A DNA stretch of 64,000 nt from Endomychus coccineus. Its lineage: Eukaryota; Arthropoda; Insecta; Coleoptera; Endomychidae. A model generated the notes under the pieces. The model was not told the DNA's origin. It ran no database searches and worked only from the letters and a program-made list of their open reading frames with translations. Both the position numbers and the translations under genes were made by a program. This document shows positions 36,205 to 48,795 of this stretch, one piece after another; positions within the stretch are counted from its first letter, which is position 1, and each line of letters starts with the position of its first letter. Where the stretch lies: contig OY294068.1 of the NCBI GenBank assembly GCA_958510875.1, forward strand, positions 72,394,633-72,458,632, in the 5' to 3' direction.

Positions 36205-36735
36205 GGTTCAATGTCTTACGTTTATTCATCTTTATAATCCTCTGTCATATATTTATATGAATATATTATATAGTTTGGAGAAACATAACTTGTTCTCTAA
36301 ATTTGCAATACAACTCTTTTATAGATGTGAGAAGAAGCTTGTTTAGGTTTGATAAAATTTCCGTTCTCGGCAAATCCAGGATCAACAAAATCCATGTTGA
36401 GTCGTATTCGAAATGTTATGTTGGTCAAACTAGGAACATTTCACCACATAACGAAAACTAATGGTGAAAAATTACCGTTCGCCGAACATATTTCAAATAC
36501 GGGCCACACCATTTCTCGAGAAACTTCATCGACAATGACAAATATCTAGGTAATTCAGAAAGGATGGGAACGTATGAGCGAAAAAGTAATCTGGATAATC
36601 CAAATTTTTCTCCAGGTGAATCCCTTATATTATATCCCATTTATTGCAAATAGTATTTAAACAGGCACATTTTGATTTTCAATTTAGTTTTCTCTGATGA
36701 TGGCTACTCGCTAGCTGAAAGATTATCAGTACGTT
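36205..36735 (+). pseudogene. second Penelope-like copy: inverted arm plus GIY-YIG segment
   Basis: 36205-36400 is the right inverted arm. From about 36370 the + strand encodes a GIY-YIG nuclease remnant in shifting frames: YSKCYVGQTRN, then FAEHISNTGHTI, then YLGNSERMGTYERKSN and GESLILYPIYC, the usual C-terminal end of Penelope proteins. It closes near 36735 with TCTGATGATGGC...GAAAGAT, matching the 3' end of the other copy. No RT lies upstream, so this is a 5'-truncated copy in head-to-head orientation with the - strand one. Confidence 0.7.
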
Positions 36736-37739
36736 AACAGTATTTTTAGTGGATAATGGTGATTGTTCCTTATTTGTAATGTCATAGTGTATCCATAATG
36801 TTTGAAGACCATGTTATGTATAAACCAGATAGATAGATGAGCACGATCATATACCTTTGATCATTGCTAGAAGCATCCTTAGGTTTAGGTATAACTATTA
36901 GTAGGACAGACGATTATTTCTTCTAACAATATTTTCATAAATGATCGGAAGGTAGTAATTCGTGTCATGATTTAGGTTATGCGGTTATTTCTCGTGAATA
37001 GAAATAGGGGGACAAAATATGTGGTTGAAGTATAACCGAAGAGGACAAGATGATTAATGTAAACTTTTGTTCCGCGAGTGGAGATATTATAGCTCATATA
37101 GTTTCATGCAGCGTTCATGCTGATTCGAATCTGTAACCACTGTTCGTCTTGTTTTGCCAATGTGTATTAGCAAGAATATTATATGCTATGCACAGTTTCT
37201 GATCTGACTCCTGGAGAGGAGTAAGATGCTTTGAGAATTCTTGTAATAATTGATGGAATGAAGGGATGAAGTCATCTCTCGTGACTTGAAATTCATCTGA
37301 AAACCAACATTGTCTGCAAGTTGCTTTCCGCAGAAAATTCCAATTGGAGATATGTTTTGGATAGTTCTATATTCACTTTCTAACATATAAGCATTTTGGG
37401 AAGTTCCTTCCTTGATCATAATATGTTCATGAGACTATTATAATAGCTTGAGTTTTACGGACAGGGCCATTCAAGTCGTATGGTCTATCAGACATTTACA
37501 GAGGAGTACTAATCAAGGGGATATAAAACTTTGATTCCTCATATAAATGAGTATGATACGTCTCTCTAATTCCGCTCCAATTAGAAAGTAGCAGAAATTT
37601 TAAATGGAACCTATCTAATGCTATATTGGGATTCTCTATTTGTTTCTGAATAACTTTATGAATAATATCTATGCCTATAATGATCATATTAATGATATAT
37701 TTGATAATTGCATGAGCTAACAATTATACAATTTAATTA
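36736..37739. other. no recognisable feature
   Basis: AT-rich sequence with short - strand frames at 37186-37419 and 37496-37723 that show no motif. Confidence 0.45.
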
Positions 37740-40700
37740 TTACACATCAATAGTTGTTTTACAATGATTTAGACATTCTTGTTCAAATAATTGTGGAGTC
37801 CTAGCCAGCTTCACATCTTGAGGTAAGGAATTGTATTGCACTAGACCATTATGGAAAACATCGTTTAGACTATAACGACTATAAAGATTGGGAACCATAG
37901 CCATATAGAAGTCCTTCCTTGACCAGGTTTGGTAATTATGTACTGTATTGTGTACTTTGTAATAAATATTCAGGAAATAATTTGTATTTTATTTCGTATA
38001 TGAACGTCATTATGTTTGAAACTATTAACTGTCCAACACTTAAAATATTACTGACTTGTAACATGTTTTTTATACTGGTATAGCGATCACATCTAGTTAT
38101 CTATACAATGCTTGATTTTGTTCTCTCCGAACTGTTATTGTTTTGTAAGTATAAGATTGAAGAGCATTAACTGAAATGGAGTGAAATAATTGTCTCATCT
38201 ATAGTTAGTTTCACCCATTCACTGGAATATGCACTTATTCTTCCAAAGTAGAAATACTTTTATGGTCTGGTCAGTGGTCACATACTCTGCTTGTTTGATA
38301 AAAGTCAAGTGTTCAACTATTATGACTCTCAAGTATTAACAGTGCTGCACCTGTACTATATTCACATTATTTACAAGAAACCACTGTGGTTTCCTGTTGG
38401 AATATTATTAAGTCCATTTTTGATGAGCATAAATTCAGTTTCTTATATGTTTAGATTTAAGTCATTTTGAGTTAGCCATGTATATATTAATTTAAGTTCT
38501 TCATTAATGATATTTGCAACTGTATTTACATCTTCTCCTTTGAAATATAATAAGGTATTGTGAGCAAAATGCTATATAATAATTTTTTTAGATTATTCAC
38601 GATATCAATTATGTATACAATAAACAAACCGGGACCCAATATAGTTCCCTGGCACACCAAAAGGATTTTTTCTGGTACTGATGTGTTGTTCATATATCTT
38701 GTTTCTTGAGTTCGATCTTTCAAATAGTTTCCGAATCAAACATGGCTTCATCCTGGATGCAATATTTTCAAACTTTTTCATTAGTAAGTTTTAGTCTATG
38801 GGTTCAAAGGCTCTTCTAAGTTCTAGAAATGGTACTCCTATTACTTTTTTTTTGTTCTGAAGCACTTTTCCATTTTAAGCGAACAGTTTGTAAAGCACAT
38901 TCATATGAATTTCCTCTTCTAAATCCTGCTTGATATTTACTGACAATCTTGGTTTCTCAAAGTTGTATATAAACTGTTCATTTACCACCTTTTCCAAAAA
39001 ATTTTCATATACTCGAACCATGTCTATATACCTATGTTCTTCACATTCATAGTATCGACTTTCTTTGCTATAGGGACTATTGTGAAGTTTTTCCAGTTTA
39101 AGGAAAATAACCGTATTCCAAATTGTTATTTATTATTTGCAAAAATATATCTTCAATTACTTCAAGCGCTGACTGTAATATCTTTGTCGTGATTCCATCT
39201 AAGCTACTATTTTTTTTAAGGCTATGTGTATCTTAATTCTACTAATGGAAGCATTCTAAATTTTCTCATAGTTGTGTCAACAGGATCAATTTCCCTGCTA
39301 CCTCCATGATAACTTCTTGACTTATTTTACTCGTAATATTTTCAATACTGTTAGCAAAATATTTATTGAATTTGTTCGATAATTTTCCTATTGTACTGAT
39401 TGAAGGCATCATCACTTCTCCTTATTACTGCTCTGCGATATAACTGATCCCTTAGTTTCTCTATATATTCTCAGTTCACCACTCTTTGTATGAGCACTTA
39501 AACTTCATAACTTTTTTCTAATTTGTGCATGTTTATTTATTGTTTTTTTCGAATTACAAACCATCTTATCGGCCAAAATGTCTATATCTGTACAATTTCT
39601 ATCCCACACATTCTCCATTAAGTCTATTTGAAACCTTGTTTCATCGAAATGTTTGAAGTCTAAAATCTTTTACGATGTCACAAGCATCTTCTAGCTGTGA
39701 AAGATCCACAGTAATAATACAATGATCTGTAATTTTGGGTGTTAAGTGAATTTGAGGCTTTAAATGTCCATCATTTGTAATAATTAATAAGATAAGTGAA
39801 TCTAATAGAATTGTTGACACTTTTATATAACTCATTTTCAGATATTATTCTCCTCAGCTTGTCAAAATAGTGAGTATTTTTAGATATGTCAATATTATAG
39901 TCTCCGATACATATTAGTGTCCCTTCCTTAGCTGCGTATTCCTCCAAAAAATCCTGATATAAGCTTAATACAAAGTACTCATTGCTTTTTATGATGGTTT
40001 CCACTCCCGATATTCTTGACCACTCCCGATATTCTTGAATGATCGGAAAATGACTTTTACAATAATGTTTTTGATTCCAGATTAGCTAGTAAACTTTGTA
40101 TTTTCAAGTACATTAATTGTTTCTTTGATTGATATATTTGATTCTTAAAGACACTGGAATAGTTTATTCTTTGATCTAATTCTCTATACATTTTTTATAA
40201 GCTTCACAATTTCTGTCATATGCAGGATGATTATAATTTATATTAGGTACTTTTAGGACTTCTGCATATTTACAGTTTACACACATTATATCTTGTGACT
40301 TACATTATTTCCAAAGTTCCAGCTCTTAGAACATTTAAAGCACTGCACAACATTGATGTGGTTGAAAATTGGTATGACTTCCATCCAATAGAAAGCTTTT
40401 CTTTTCTATTTATTACACCATATGTCCACTCCTATCACTACATTCTCTTCACCTTCTTGACCTTTTTTTACCTCTGAAATGCTTGACAATAAATAATTTT
40501 CTGTTTTCCTCCTCTGTTGTTATCGCATTTTGAAGTATAATTTCTTTAATAAAATCATTTTCAACAGGAAACAATTTTTGTTCGAAATTAAAAATTGTAA
40601 TTTTTGGATATTTTTCATCAGGTATATTAACTTCATAATCTTCCCGCAATTATTTTTGTATTTTATTGGAAACATTTATCAACTATTCCTTTCTATAACA

Positions 40701-41225
40701 GCTTATTGGTACTCCTTCCTTTTTCACATACTTTATGTTTGAAACCCAAACTTCAATTTCTTCTCATTGAATACTTTCTTCTATTTCGGATTTGGTTACT
40801 GAACTATCTTGAGCTGTATTTTTTGGTTTTACTATAAGGACATCGTTTCTTTCCTTTCGAGTTACCTCGCTATACTTCAAACGGTCGGCTCTTTGATCTT
40901 CAACTTGTTGGCTTTTGTTTTTACATCTTCTATTCTCTTTTTCATAGAGCTTATGCACTTCCAGGCCAGAAGAGACATTCTTTGGTTTCAATTGATTCAG
41001 TTCATCTTTGCTAAACACCAACTTTTGAAAGATCTCAATAAGGTTTGAATCTCTACATTCTGTGCAGTTAAAGGACTCCGGAATTTAGTTGCAAAACTTT
41101 TACTTCTGAGGATATTAGTTGACCACATGACTCACATTTTCGACTCCTGCAAGTATCACATTTGTAAACTATACCTTCTGATTGTTCACAAACATAACAT
41201 TTCATCATTCACAGGTTATTTTTAA
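37740..41225 (-). pseudogene. LINE retrotransposon with ORF1 and ORF2 remnants (family C)
   Basis: About 3.5 kb on the - strand. ORF1 remnants: a cysteine-rich start MKCYVCEQSEG...CDTCRSRKCESCG near 41210-41120, a Lys/Glu-rich helix-forming part (41021-40764), a segment with IPDEKYPKITIFNFE (40649-40449), and a zinc-knuckle piece with CFKCSKSWNFG near 40350. ORF2: the endonuclease GTLICIGDYNIDISK near 39900 and LTPKITDHCIITVDL near 39740 (catalytic DH), RT pieces SSLDGITTKILQ near 39200 and QAGFRRGNSYECAL near 38920, YMNNTSVPEKILL and GTILGPGLFIVYIIDI (38723-38600), and a C-terminus ending near 37744. Stops and frameshifts are frequent. It is a nearly full-length dead copy of a Jockey/CR1-type LINE. 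Confidence 0.8.
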
Positions 41226-43079
41226 CATGAGGTTCAATAAGGTTGATCACTTGAATCAAATCAACTGATCGTTATTGATGAACTCCCACAATTTCGATAT
41301 AAAATTTGTGTTCACAAGCTGTTATTAAATTAGCCAAAAATCTCATTATTTGGAGATAGTACATACACATGTATCAACGACTGACAATTGTACCTATCAT
41401 ATCCATGATATCTATGTTGCACGGTTATTGAGATACCTGTAATAATTATTTTATATTTTTATTGACAACAATTCAAAACATATCCATATATATTTTATAA
41501 TTTATACATGCTCAACCTATGATTTTGTTTCTCACAATCAAATATAACATGCAGTATACAGGAGGTCCAACAATAATTTAATTTCGCTCGGTTAGAAAAA
41601 TTATCAAAAATGTTTGTTCCAATAGGATACCTTTTTATTTCTTATTAGGAATGCACTTTGAATTTGCTACTTAAATTGTGTTTCTATACATATCTTCAAT
41701 ATTAATTGACTTATGACCGTTTATTTTTATTTATTTTTTACTTATCAGATGTGAAGAGAACATTTAATAGGTTTCGACAAAATCGCCTTGCGGAGAATCT
41801 GAATAAAACTGCGTACTCACCTTCCTCATGTTACGCCAACAGCCTACCATATTTTGAAACAATAGAATTTAACAATAACGAACAAAACCTAGAAATACAT
41901 CAAAATATACTTACCTATGAGTAGTTTTTGATAAACATTTGAAATAGGATGAACAAGCTGAAGTCCTAATGAGGAAATCGAGATATGTCTTGTACACAAT
42001 TAAGCATATGGAAGAAATGAGTTGAACGTAAAATACCTGAAAATAGTTCATCATACTCTGGTACAGAGCCATCTGGGTATGGCAAAAAATATCAGGATTG
42101 TCTAGGTAATCTTAAATGAAACGGAATGATTTTGTGTATGTGTAGGGCAGATTCGGAATGGCTTAGACACAAATCCCAAATGGACAGATTAAAATTTCCT
42201 AACCTTATATGAATTCTACTGCCGCGATTGGTTGTACATATTTACCACACTGTCGGAGACAAACAAAAAATATTTGAAGAACAGAAAATTCTTCGGATGC
42301 AGATATGAGAGCAGAAATCATGAAGGATCCTTCTTCTGGATGGTAGGATGAGGAAGAAAACAACGAATGCATTAGAAGTGGCAACGGTACTGTGAAAAAA
42401 CAAAATATTTAGCAAAAGAAAAAATTAAATAAGACCCCAAAAAGATTCCAAGCCATCCCCGGTCTCACCTATGGAGTATATTCAGATATACAAATTGTTC
42501 CATATTTTCTTTCACATATGTGAGAATGAATTCAATTCCATGCTGTGATAGGACTCAATGAAGTTCCGGTAATTGAGTCTGTCCATAAATTTGTATAACA
42601 GCTATTTCTCCTTCTGAAACAGAATTGTTCTTCATCAACATCGAATAAATTCAATTTCATTCATTCAATAATCTTAATATTTCACTTAATTATTGATGAG
42701 TACCAAATTATAACGAAAAAACTACGTAATACTTACTCGAAGTGATTCATATACATAACTATGTTAATAACAGTTTATATTTTTTTATTTATACTTAAAA
42801 TCCATCACCAGTAATGAATAATCTATAGTCTATACAATCTCTAATTTTCGTGAATCAAGGAAGGGAAACAGCGACAGCAAGAGACACTTCACTTTGGAGG
42901 CTATACATTTTTTGAGAGAACATCGAAGTTAGTTTTATAGTGCATTTCATTCTCCATCAAAGAAGTTCCTGAGCTCTGATTTTCTTTCTCTACTAGCACA
43001 TCGTTCTTGGTACAAGTAGTACTGAGCCTGAGTGGAGGTTATGTTCAGGTTTCTTATGACCCTACAACGATCCCTCTAC
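41226..43079. other. no recognisable feature
   Basis: AT-rich sequence. The 72-codon frame at 41706-41924 has no motif. No RNA gene or repeat was identified. Confidence 0.45.
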
Positions 43080-43385
43080 CGCGGTATGTACTATATTGTG
43101 GTACCTATCAAGCTCAGTCCTTTCAAATTACATGATGTCGATGATTTTGATGGTTGAGGTTTCTTACAGATCTTATTTCTTCCGGCAGGGGACGTATCTT
43201 ACCCAACTTCTCAGATATAGTTCTTCCCTCCACTGGGTATTTACAAAGAACGTGTTCCGCCTTTCCATATTCCTCGAGACATCGTCGACAATGAGCGTCT
43301 AGCACTGAGCCGAGTCTTCGTAGATGGTGGTGTCCTGTGTAAAGGCCGTAGGATTGACCTACTTTGCTCTAGGTGAGTAGAGGTA
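43080..43385 (-). pseudogene. LINE ORF2 C-terminal zinc-motif fragment (family D)
   Basis: The - strand encodes GQSYGLYTGHHHLRRLG followed by the cysteine-histidine motif CRRCLEEYGKAEHVLC and KIRPLPEEIRSV. This is the usual C-terminal end of R1/I/Jockey-type ORF2 proteins (RNase H tail plus CCHC-like motif). Only this tail is present. Confidence 0.7.
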
Positions 43386-44729
43386 CTTGTCTTATAATGA
43401 GCTCAATCTATTATTACATAAAGTTGGTCTGTGAAATATATATAAATATATATAGATTTGTTGTATGGAGATATAATTTCATTTCATTCCGGTCGCGAAG
43501 AGTATAATAAAGCCGTCTTTGATAAAAATCTTTCGAGTTTTTAGTATTCTTCTCATTAACACTAGACTCCTAAGCAGGTACCTATGCACTAAATATCAGC
43601 AAAAACAAGTAGGCGTATTTGTTTCAATTAACATTATCGAAGTTGTTATTGAAGTTGAAGCTATCTAAATGGTATTCAGCTACTATTGTTCACTTAGAAC
43701 GTTAATAATAAAGACAAAATAGCTGATAGATGAGGAACTCATTTTCTGAAATTACAGATATCGTTTTAATGATGAGTGTCTTTTTATAAACATATTAAAG
43801 TAGTAGAATTGTAATGTTTTCAATAAATATATTTTGATATTTATTAGGGAAATGTAGTTTGAACGCCAGTTAAGCTGCTAACCGTTATGCAGAAACATAT
43901 TCACATCATTAGTATCCACAAAAAAAAATATTTCTCAAATTTAGTTAGTTGTTCAAGAGAACCTGATGTCCACCGAGTCTTGAAATGAGAATTATTATAT
44001 CCAAAACGTTCAGACGTTCCTACCACAAGATTTTACAGCAACAGCAACCTTTTGTGGTTGGCTTTGCTAGTTTATTAGATTTATTTTGTTCTCGGATGAG
44101 TCCACGTTAACGCCTAATTAAGTAATCAACATCCACAACACTCACTTATAAAAATGCAACGGCCCTTGTAGAGACTTATCCTCAAGTAAATTTCAAGGTA
44201 AACATCTTACCATCAAATGTAATGCTGAGAAATGTAAATTTTTCTTCAAAATACTTTTTTACTTGCACTTGATGATTTACCTCTAGCGATCCGTCGATAT
44301 ATATTATATGTTTTCACCTGAGCGGTGCTCCGCCACATTATTGTCGAAATGTTCGGAAACGTTTAAACCAAATACTTCCTAACTGCTGGAATGACCGAGG
44401 GTGGGATGTGCCCGTTCGCTGGTGACCTCGTTCTCTCAACCTCAATCCTCTAGTCTTATGGATTTATGAAGAATTTTGTGCATATCAATATTGAATGAGC
44501 AAGATTTGCGTGAACGAATTACAGAAGGTGGGAGACTCTTATAAAATATTTGCTTTCCACTCATTAAAAGAGAGCGAATTTGATATTGTATTATTTTTTC
44601 ACTCTCTTTTCTTTAATGCTAGTTGTGGCGTTTAAGTTTATTTAAATGAACAAAAAATTCCTAATAGGTAGTAATATCTCGTAAATTAAACACAAGTTCA
44701 AATTTTGCGAAGCACAAAATTTTATTAAA
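43386..44729. other. no recognisable feature
   Basis: AT-rich, with a short CG-richer island near 44330-44460. No supported gene. Confidence 0.4.
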
Positions 44730-45810
44730 AAAATAGGTGTGGCACTCTTGGACTGCCGCGGTAAAGCTATTGCATAGCATTTTCTATCAACTTATAATTT
44801 TTTATTTATGCAGTATTTTTTTTTCTTTGATCTTAATTCAAGTTACACTTTTTGAGCGTGGTGACCGATAAGTGAACAATTTTTTTTCTTTCATTGAATA
44901 AATGAGTTAATATCATTTGAAGTATTTTTTGTATCTTACAATACATGTAGGTTATTTAGGAATTTTTATCATTGAAACCATAGGTTTATGGTAACTGAAA
45001 TAAGAAACATAAGTTTGAGACTTGATATCCTCTAAATATCTGGAAAATACCGCGTCAATGGTGGTCCCATATTTTGTTGTGGATTCTTGTGGATCATTAT
45101 TCATCTTCAAATCCAATTTTTCCGAAAGAAAAGTTGTCAACCGCTCTGATTTTTTATCAGCGAAGTTGATGTTGAAATCGCCAGCCAAGATAAGTGGAAA
45201 TTTATTACCATTTGTACCAAGTATTTTCTACCCTTCTTCAGTGTACTCCAGTGAAGTGCGATGAATAAAATGCTCTACCTCGTCCAATTTTGGAATCGGT
45301 TAAATGTAAATTGCTACCATGACTATGTGTAGGCCATTTCTAAGTTTGCATAAGCACGCACAAATATCTCCAACAAATGAGCGCCGAACATTAACATCGC
45401 TAACGTGTGCAATATTTATTTCAATATTCGGATTCATAATATTAGTAGCATTATTATTATTTTGGTAAATAGCTACCCCACCTTTTGGAACAGTATCTAC
45501 AACAGTATATATACCTACATGTATACTTACGGGGCGCACATGCGGTGAGTGTGGCATTATAAAGATATGATAGATACCTATACACCTATATACTTTCTCA
45601 CAAATAGCTGCTTACGTATTCGTCCGATTTCGGAGCAGCTCGTCTCGATCCGTGCGAGCTTCGTAGTCGTACCATAAACATACACGTTAAGCGAACGCTC
45701 GGCCGAGCTACATGGTAGGCGGAATGGGGGTGTTAGGTTATTTTCGTTACGGAATTTCTTGATTCGGTCGCCGCGCTCAAAGCCCGCGATAAAAGCTATG
45801 CAATAGCTTA
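44730..45810 (-). mobile_element. Helentron remnant with AP-endonuclease domain
   Basis: The - strand frames 45557-45300 and 45188-44952 encode parts of an endonuclease: PKGGVAIYQNN, IEINIAHVSDVNVRRS, LRNGLHIVMVAIYI, MAGDFNINFADKKS, NNDPQESTTKYGTTIDAVF and SYFSYHKPMV. This set, with the YHKP ending, is what I know from endonucleases fused to Helentron Rep-helicase proteins. Both sides carry the 13-bp hairpin core GCTATTGCATAGC (44766-44778) or its complement (45795-45807). Each is preceded by CCGCG(A/G)TAAA, and the left side also has ACTCTTGGACTGCCGCGG, a known Helentron terminal sequence. Rep and helicase are absent, so it is an internally deleted copy. Confidence 0.65.
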
Positions 45811-46873
45811 AAAAAATTGAATCGAAAAATTTATGTTATTGAATCACAGGGGTGCGCAGCAAAAGTTAGATGGCCAAAGGTACAACATCCCTATCTCTCC
45901 CCCGTTCGTTATTCCAATTTTGTGACTAAAATTTCGTAAAAAGTGTGTTTATATAAAGACAACATTCATCAAGTTTCAGCTCAATATTTTTAAAAACCAC
46001 GAAGTTATTAATGGAAAACTTTTTCTAAGACAAAGCTTTGGCAGCCTGTAACTTCAGCATGAAACGTCTAAATGAAAAATGAAATAATGTGAGTACATTA
46101 TTTTCTTCAAAAGAGCTGATGGATTGGCCTACTTAATTGCAACACCCTGTACATTATATAAATTTATTGTATCTTCTAACGAATTGGTGACCTCGTCGTG
46201 ATATAAAAGGAATAGCCCTACGGATATTGAAGTAGCAACCCGACGAAATGAAAGAAATATTAATCCAACGCAGAATCGTCAGTAGCATCACAATCCAGCA
46301 ACATCTCTAGAAAAATTTTCAACAATATGGCCAGTATAATTTTCAGTAACATCTCCAACAACAGTAAATTACAATCAGACTTATACAAATTTAATATTTT
46401 TACATAAATTTTAACATCACTTCTTTCTACAAGAGAGTAATATTCCAACTACTTCATTTAACCTGAAATGAAAGACTTTGAAATTTAGATTCGAATTTAA
46501 TAATTAAAATGGTTAATGGACAAACAGAAAATACAGAAATCTGTAAGTCGAGAATTAGAATTTCACTATTTTGGCATTCCTAAATTTTCCAAGCAGAATC
46601 GCAATTTGCATTGAATATAATCATAAATAATAAAACAAAATTTGACTATATGATTTCTAAATCACCAACAGAAACCATTTCCATATTTAACATAATTGTG
46701 CAGACTCCAATTCATAATTCATACGAAAACTTGAAAATAAGTTTAATGCAACGGCTATCAGTTTCTGAGGAAAGAAGATCATCCTTACTATCAAATGCAG
46801 AAATTGGGAGATTGAGACTATTCGTCACGGCCGTCTCGCCGCCGATACATTTTAATAGCTATTTGTATAACAA
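45811..46873. other. no gene; unique AT-rich DNA
   Basis: Between the Helentron remnant and the Crypton. A 98-codon frame at 46611-46907 and a Leu-rich 62-codon frame at 46448-46260 show no family motif. Confidence 0.4.
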
Positions 46874-46944
46874 GGGAGGAAAGTGCTACTTTTCCTCCCG
46901 AGGATGAAGTTTACTGCCCGACGCGTAGCGGAGTAATCATTCAA

Positions 46945-46968
46945 GGGAGGAAAAGGCACTTTACTCCC
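46945..46968. repeat. putative left Crypton end / recombination site
   Basis: GGGAGGAAAAG, GC, ACTTTACTCCC: two imperfect inverted arms around a short centre, as in tyrosine recombinase core sites. The same unit occurs at 48810-48835. A further GGGAGGAAA hairpin lies just outside at 46874-46899. Confidence 0.5.
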
Positions 46969-47130
46969 ATGTTAAACATATGATTTTTCCGCCTCCCTCA
47001 AATGACAAGTCATTTTTAAATAATTTATTTATGAAACTAACAAACAAAATTTATTAAAGAACTAAAACTAAGAAGTAGGTACAGTATAACTTATAGGCAC
47101 GTTATTTTCATTCTTGCATCCTACATATTT

Positions 47131-48494
47131 TTAATTTGTGGTAGAGTAATTATTTATACTAATGTTAAACGTGCAATTCTGAGCAGTGGTTATTTGAATA
47201 CCACTAGAACTGAGAGCTGGAGACGAAGCAGTTTTCGTGATATTTTCATTAACTACATTATCATACAGCTGGCAACCCCGGGAAGTACTCGTACTTGGCT
47301 GATTACAATCAATTTCATTAACTTCAGTGACTCCCATAATTTGGTTCGAAATTTTTCGCTTTTTTGCAAGAGATTGCTCCACATACCCTTCAGCGATATT
47401 CGTAGACTTCCAACCTCCGTGTTGCTTCAAAGCAAGAATGTCTCCCCCAGAATTTGCAAGTAAACTTGCCGAGGTTCTTCTGAAACTATGCCCGGTATAA
47501 TTTATGGCATTAGGCAGTTTTGAAAATTCTGCAATTTTTTTAGGAATTTTAGCAATAGTATTTTTTCCAACCATTTGGTTGATACATTTTCCTGCTCTAT
47601 AGCAGACAAATAAACGTGTCCGATTTGTTTTAGGGCGTAGCGATACATATTTTCTATAAATGTTGATATAATTAGGGCCATTTCCCGGTGAAGCATTGAT
47701 TACAAAAGTTCTCTGTATATTTGTTTTAGAATTTGGTATATTTACTATTAAAATTGGAACTTTATCTTCAATATCTGTAGTGGCCATTTTAAGGAGCTCA
47801 TAACACCTGCATGCTCCTGAAATTCCGAAAATGAGGAGAACCTACAAAACAAAGAAAAAAGAATATAAATAAAAAAGCTGTCCACGCCGGAATTTGAACC
47901 TTTGGCTACAAGCACCATGAACAGTGAACGGTGCACTAACTCATTGCGCTACCGGGACTCACAGACAACATTTGCGGAATCATGAACATGGCGTATTGTT
48001 GTAGCTCTATTATAATATTTGCCGTTTAACTTTTATTTTCATGATATATTTACTTCTTGAAAATATCTTACCTTCATCAATAAATAATTATCATCGGGGG
48101 CTTCTAGTAAAAATTCATTTACTTCCTCTTTCGAGAAGGTTTTTGCTTTATTAGGTTTATATCCCTGGTTTTGTCTTTTCAAGAAAGCAATTAATTTTGG
48201 GTATTTAATATCCACATTTTCTTTCATTTGAAGCATGGTACCTAGCATCGAATACTTGGACCACAATCTGGAGGTTTTTAACGTATTTGCTAATAGCGAA
48301 AAATACCCCAAAATAACATTTTCTGAGTAAGTACGAATATGCTTTTCTTCGGCCCATTGCTTGAAATGTGAATACTGTTTTTCGTATTTTTCTTTAGATT
48401 TTTGGGGTAATAGAGATTGTATTGTTATATTAACTTGTTCCAAAATATCCGGTGGTGTATTATTTATATCTTCAAATTCGCTTGAATCACTCAT
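47131..48494 (-). CDS. Crypton tyrosine recombinase, two exons, apparently intact
   Basis: Exon 1 is 48494-48072 (141 codons) with donor GTAAGA. Exon 2 is 47841-47131 (237 codons with the stop), with acceptor TTTTGTAG. Both are in phase 0, giving 377 residues. Exon 1 holds the helical core-binding domain (KSKEKYEKQYSHFKQWAEE, VILGYFSLLANTLKTSRLW). Exon 2 has the catalytic domain: first Arg at residue 153 in GACRCYELLKM, the HxxR box GHSFRR at 258-263 (His259, Arg262), His282 and Trp285 in QHGGWKS, and the nucleophile Tyr294 in EGYVEQS. A Ser/Thr-rich tail follows. These are all residues expected of an active enzyme, and the GHSFRRTSA...LKxHGGWKS pattern is that of animal Cryptons. The ~230-bp intron carries a tRNA-like sequence. 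No promoter was recognised. Confidence 0.85.
47880..47958 (-). tRNA. tRNA-like sequence inside the Crypton intron
   Basis: 79 nt on the gene's strand with an A-box-like GGTAGCGCAATGAGTTAGTG, D stem GCGC/GTGC, an anticodon arm CCGTT/CATGG with loop CACTGTT, and a good B box GGTTCAAATTCC. Acceptor GTCC/GGAC pairs only in part, T stem pairing is poor, and loop position 33 is A instead of U. It is probably a decayed tRNA or a SINE head, though its polymerase III promoter boxes look usable. Confidence 0.4.
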
Positions 48495-48795
48495 TTTTCA
48501 AATATTATTTTATATTTTGTAGATATATTATAGCGTAACACACTTTGAAACTGTTGATCTGTCAATCGACCATAGCATGCTGAAATATTTCAGTCCTAAA
48601 TTCGAAAACCGGATGAATCTATGAATTGAAGTCTCATTATTAATATAAAAATCGTTGAATTGAAATAACAATTTACTGATCTCTACCATTTTGCAAAATA
48701 CACTGTGTTCTATAAATAAACGGCATAATTTATACTTATATAATAGAAATGCCGTATAAGTTATTTTATTGATGACGTACCATGACGTCACTTTT

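Noticed and set aside
36095..36346. 83-codon + strand frame
   Set aside because: Lies mostly in the inverted arm of the Penelope remnants and shows no RT or nuclease motif.
46260..46448. Leu/Ile-rich 62-codon - strand frame
   Set aside because: Short repetitive sequence (LLEMLLKIILAIL type); no membrane-protein family recognised.
47194..47463. 89-codon + strand frame
   Set aside because: Antisense of the Crypton recombinase gene exon 2.
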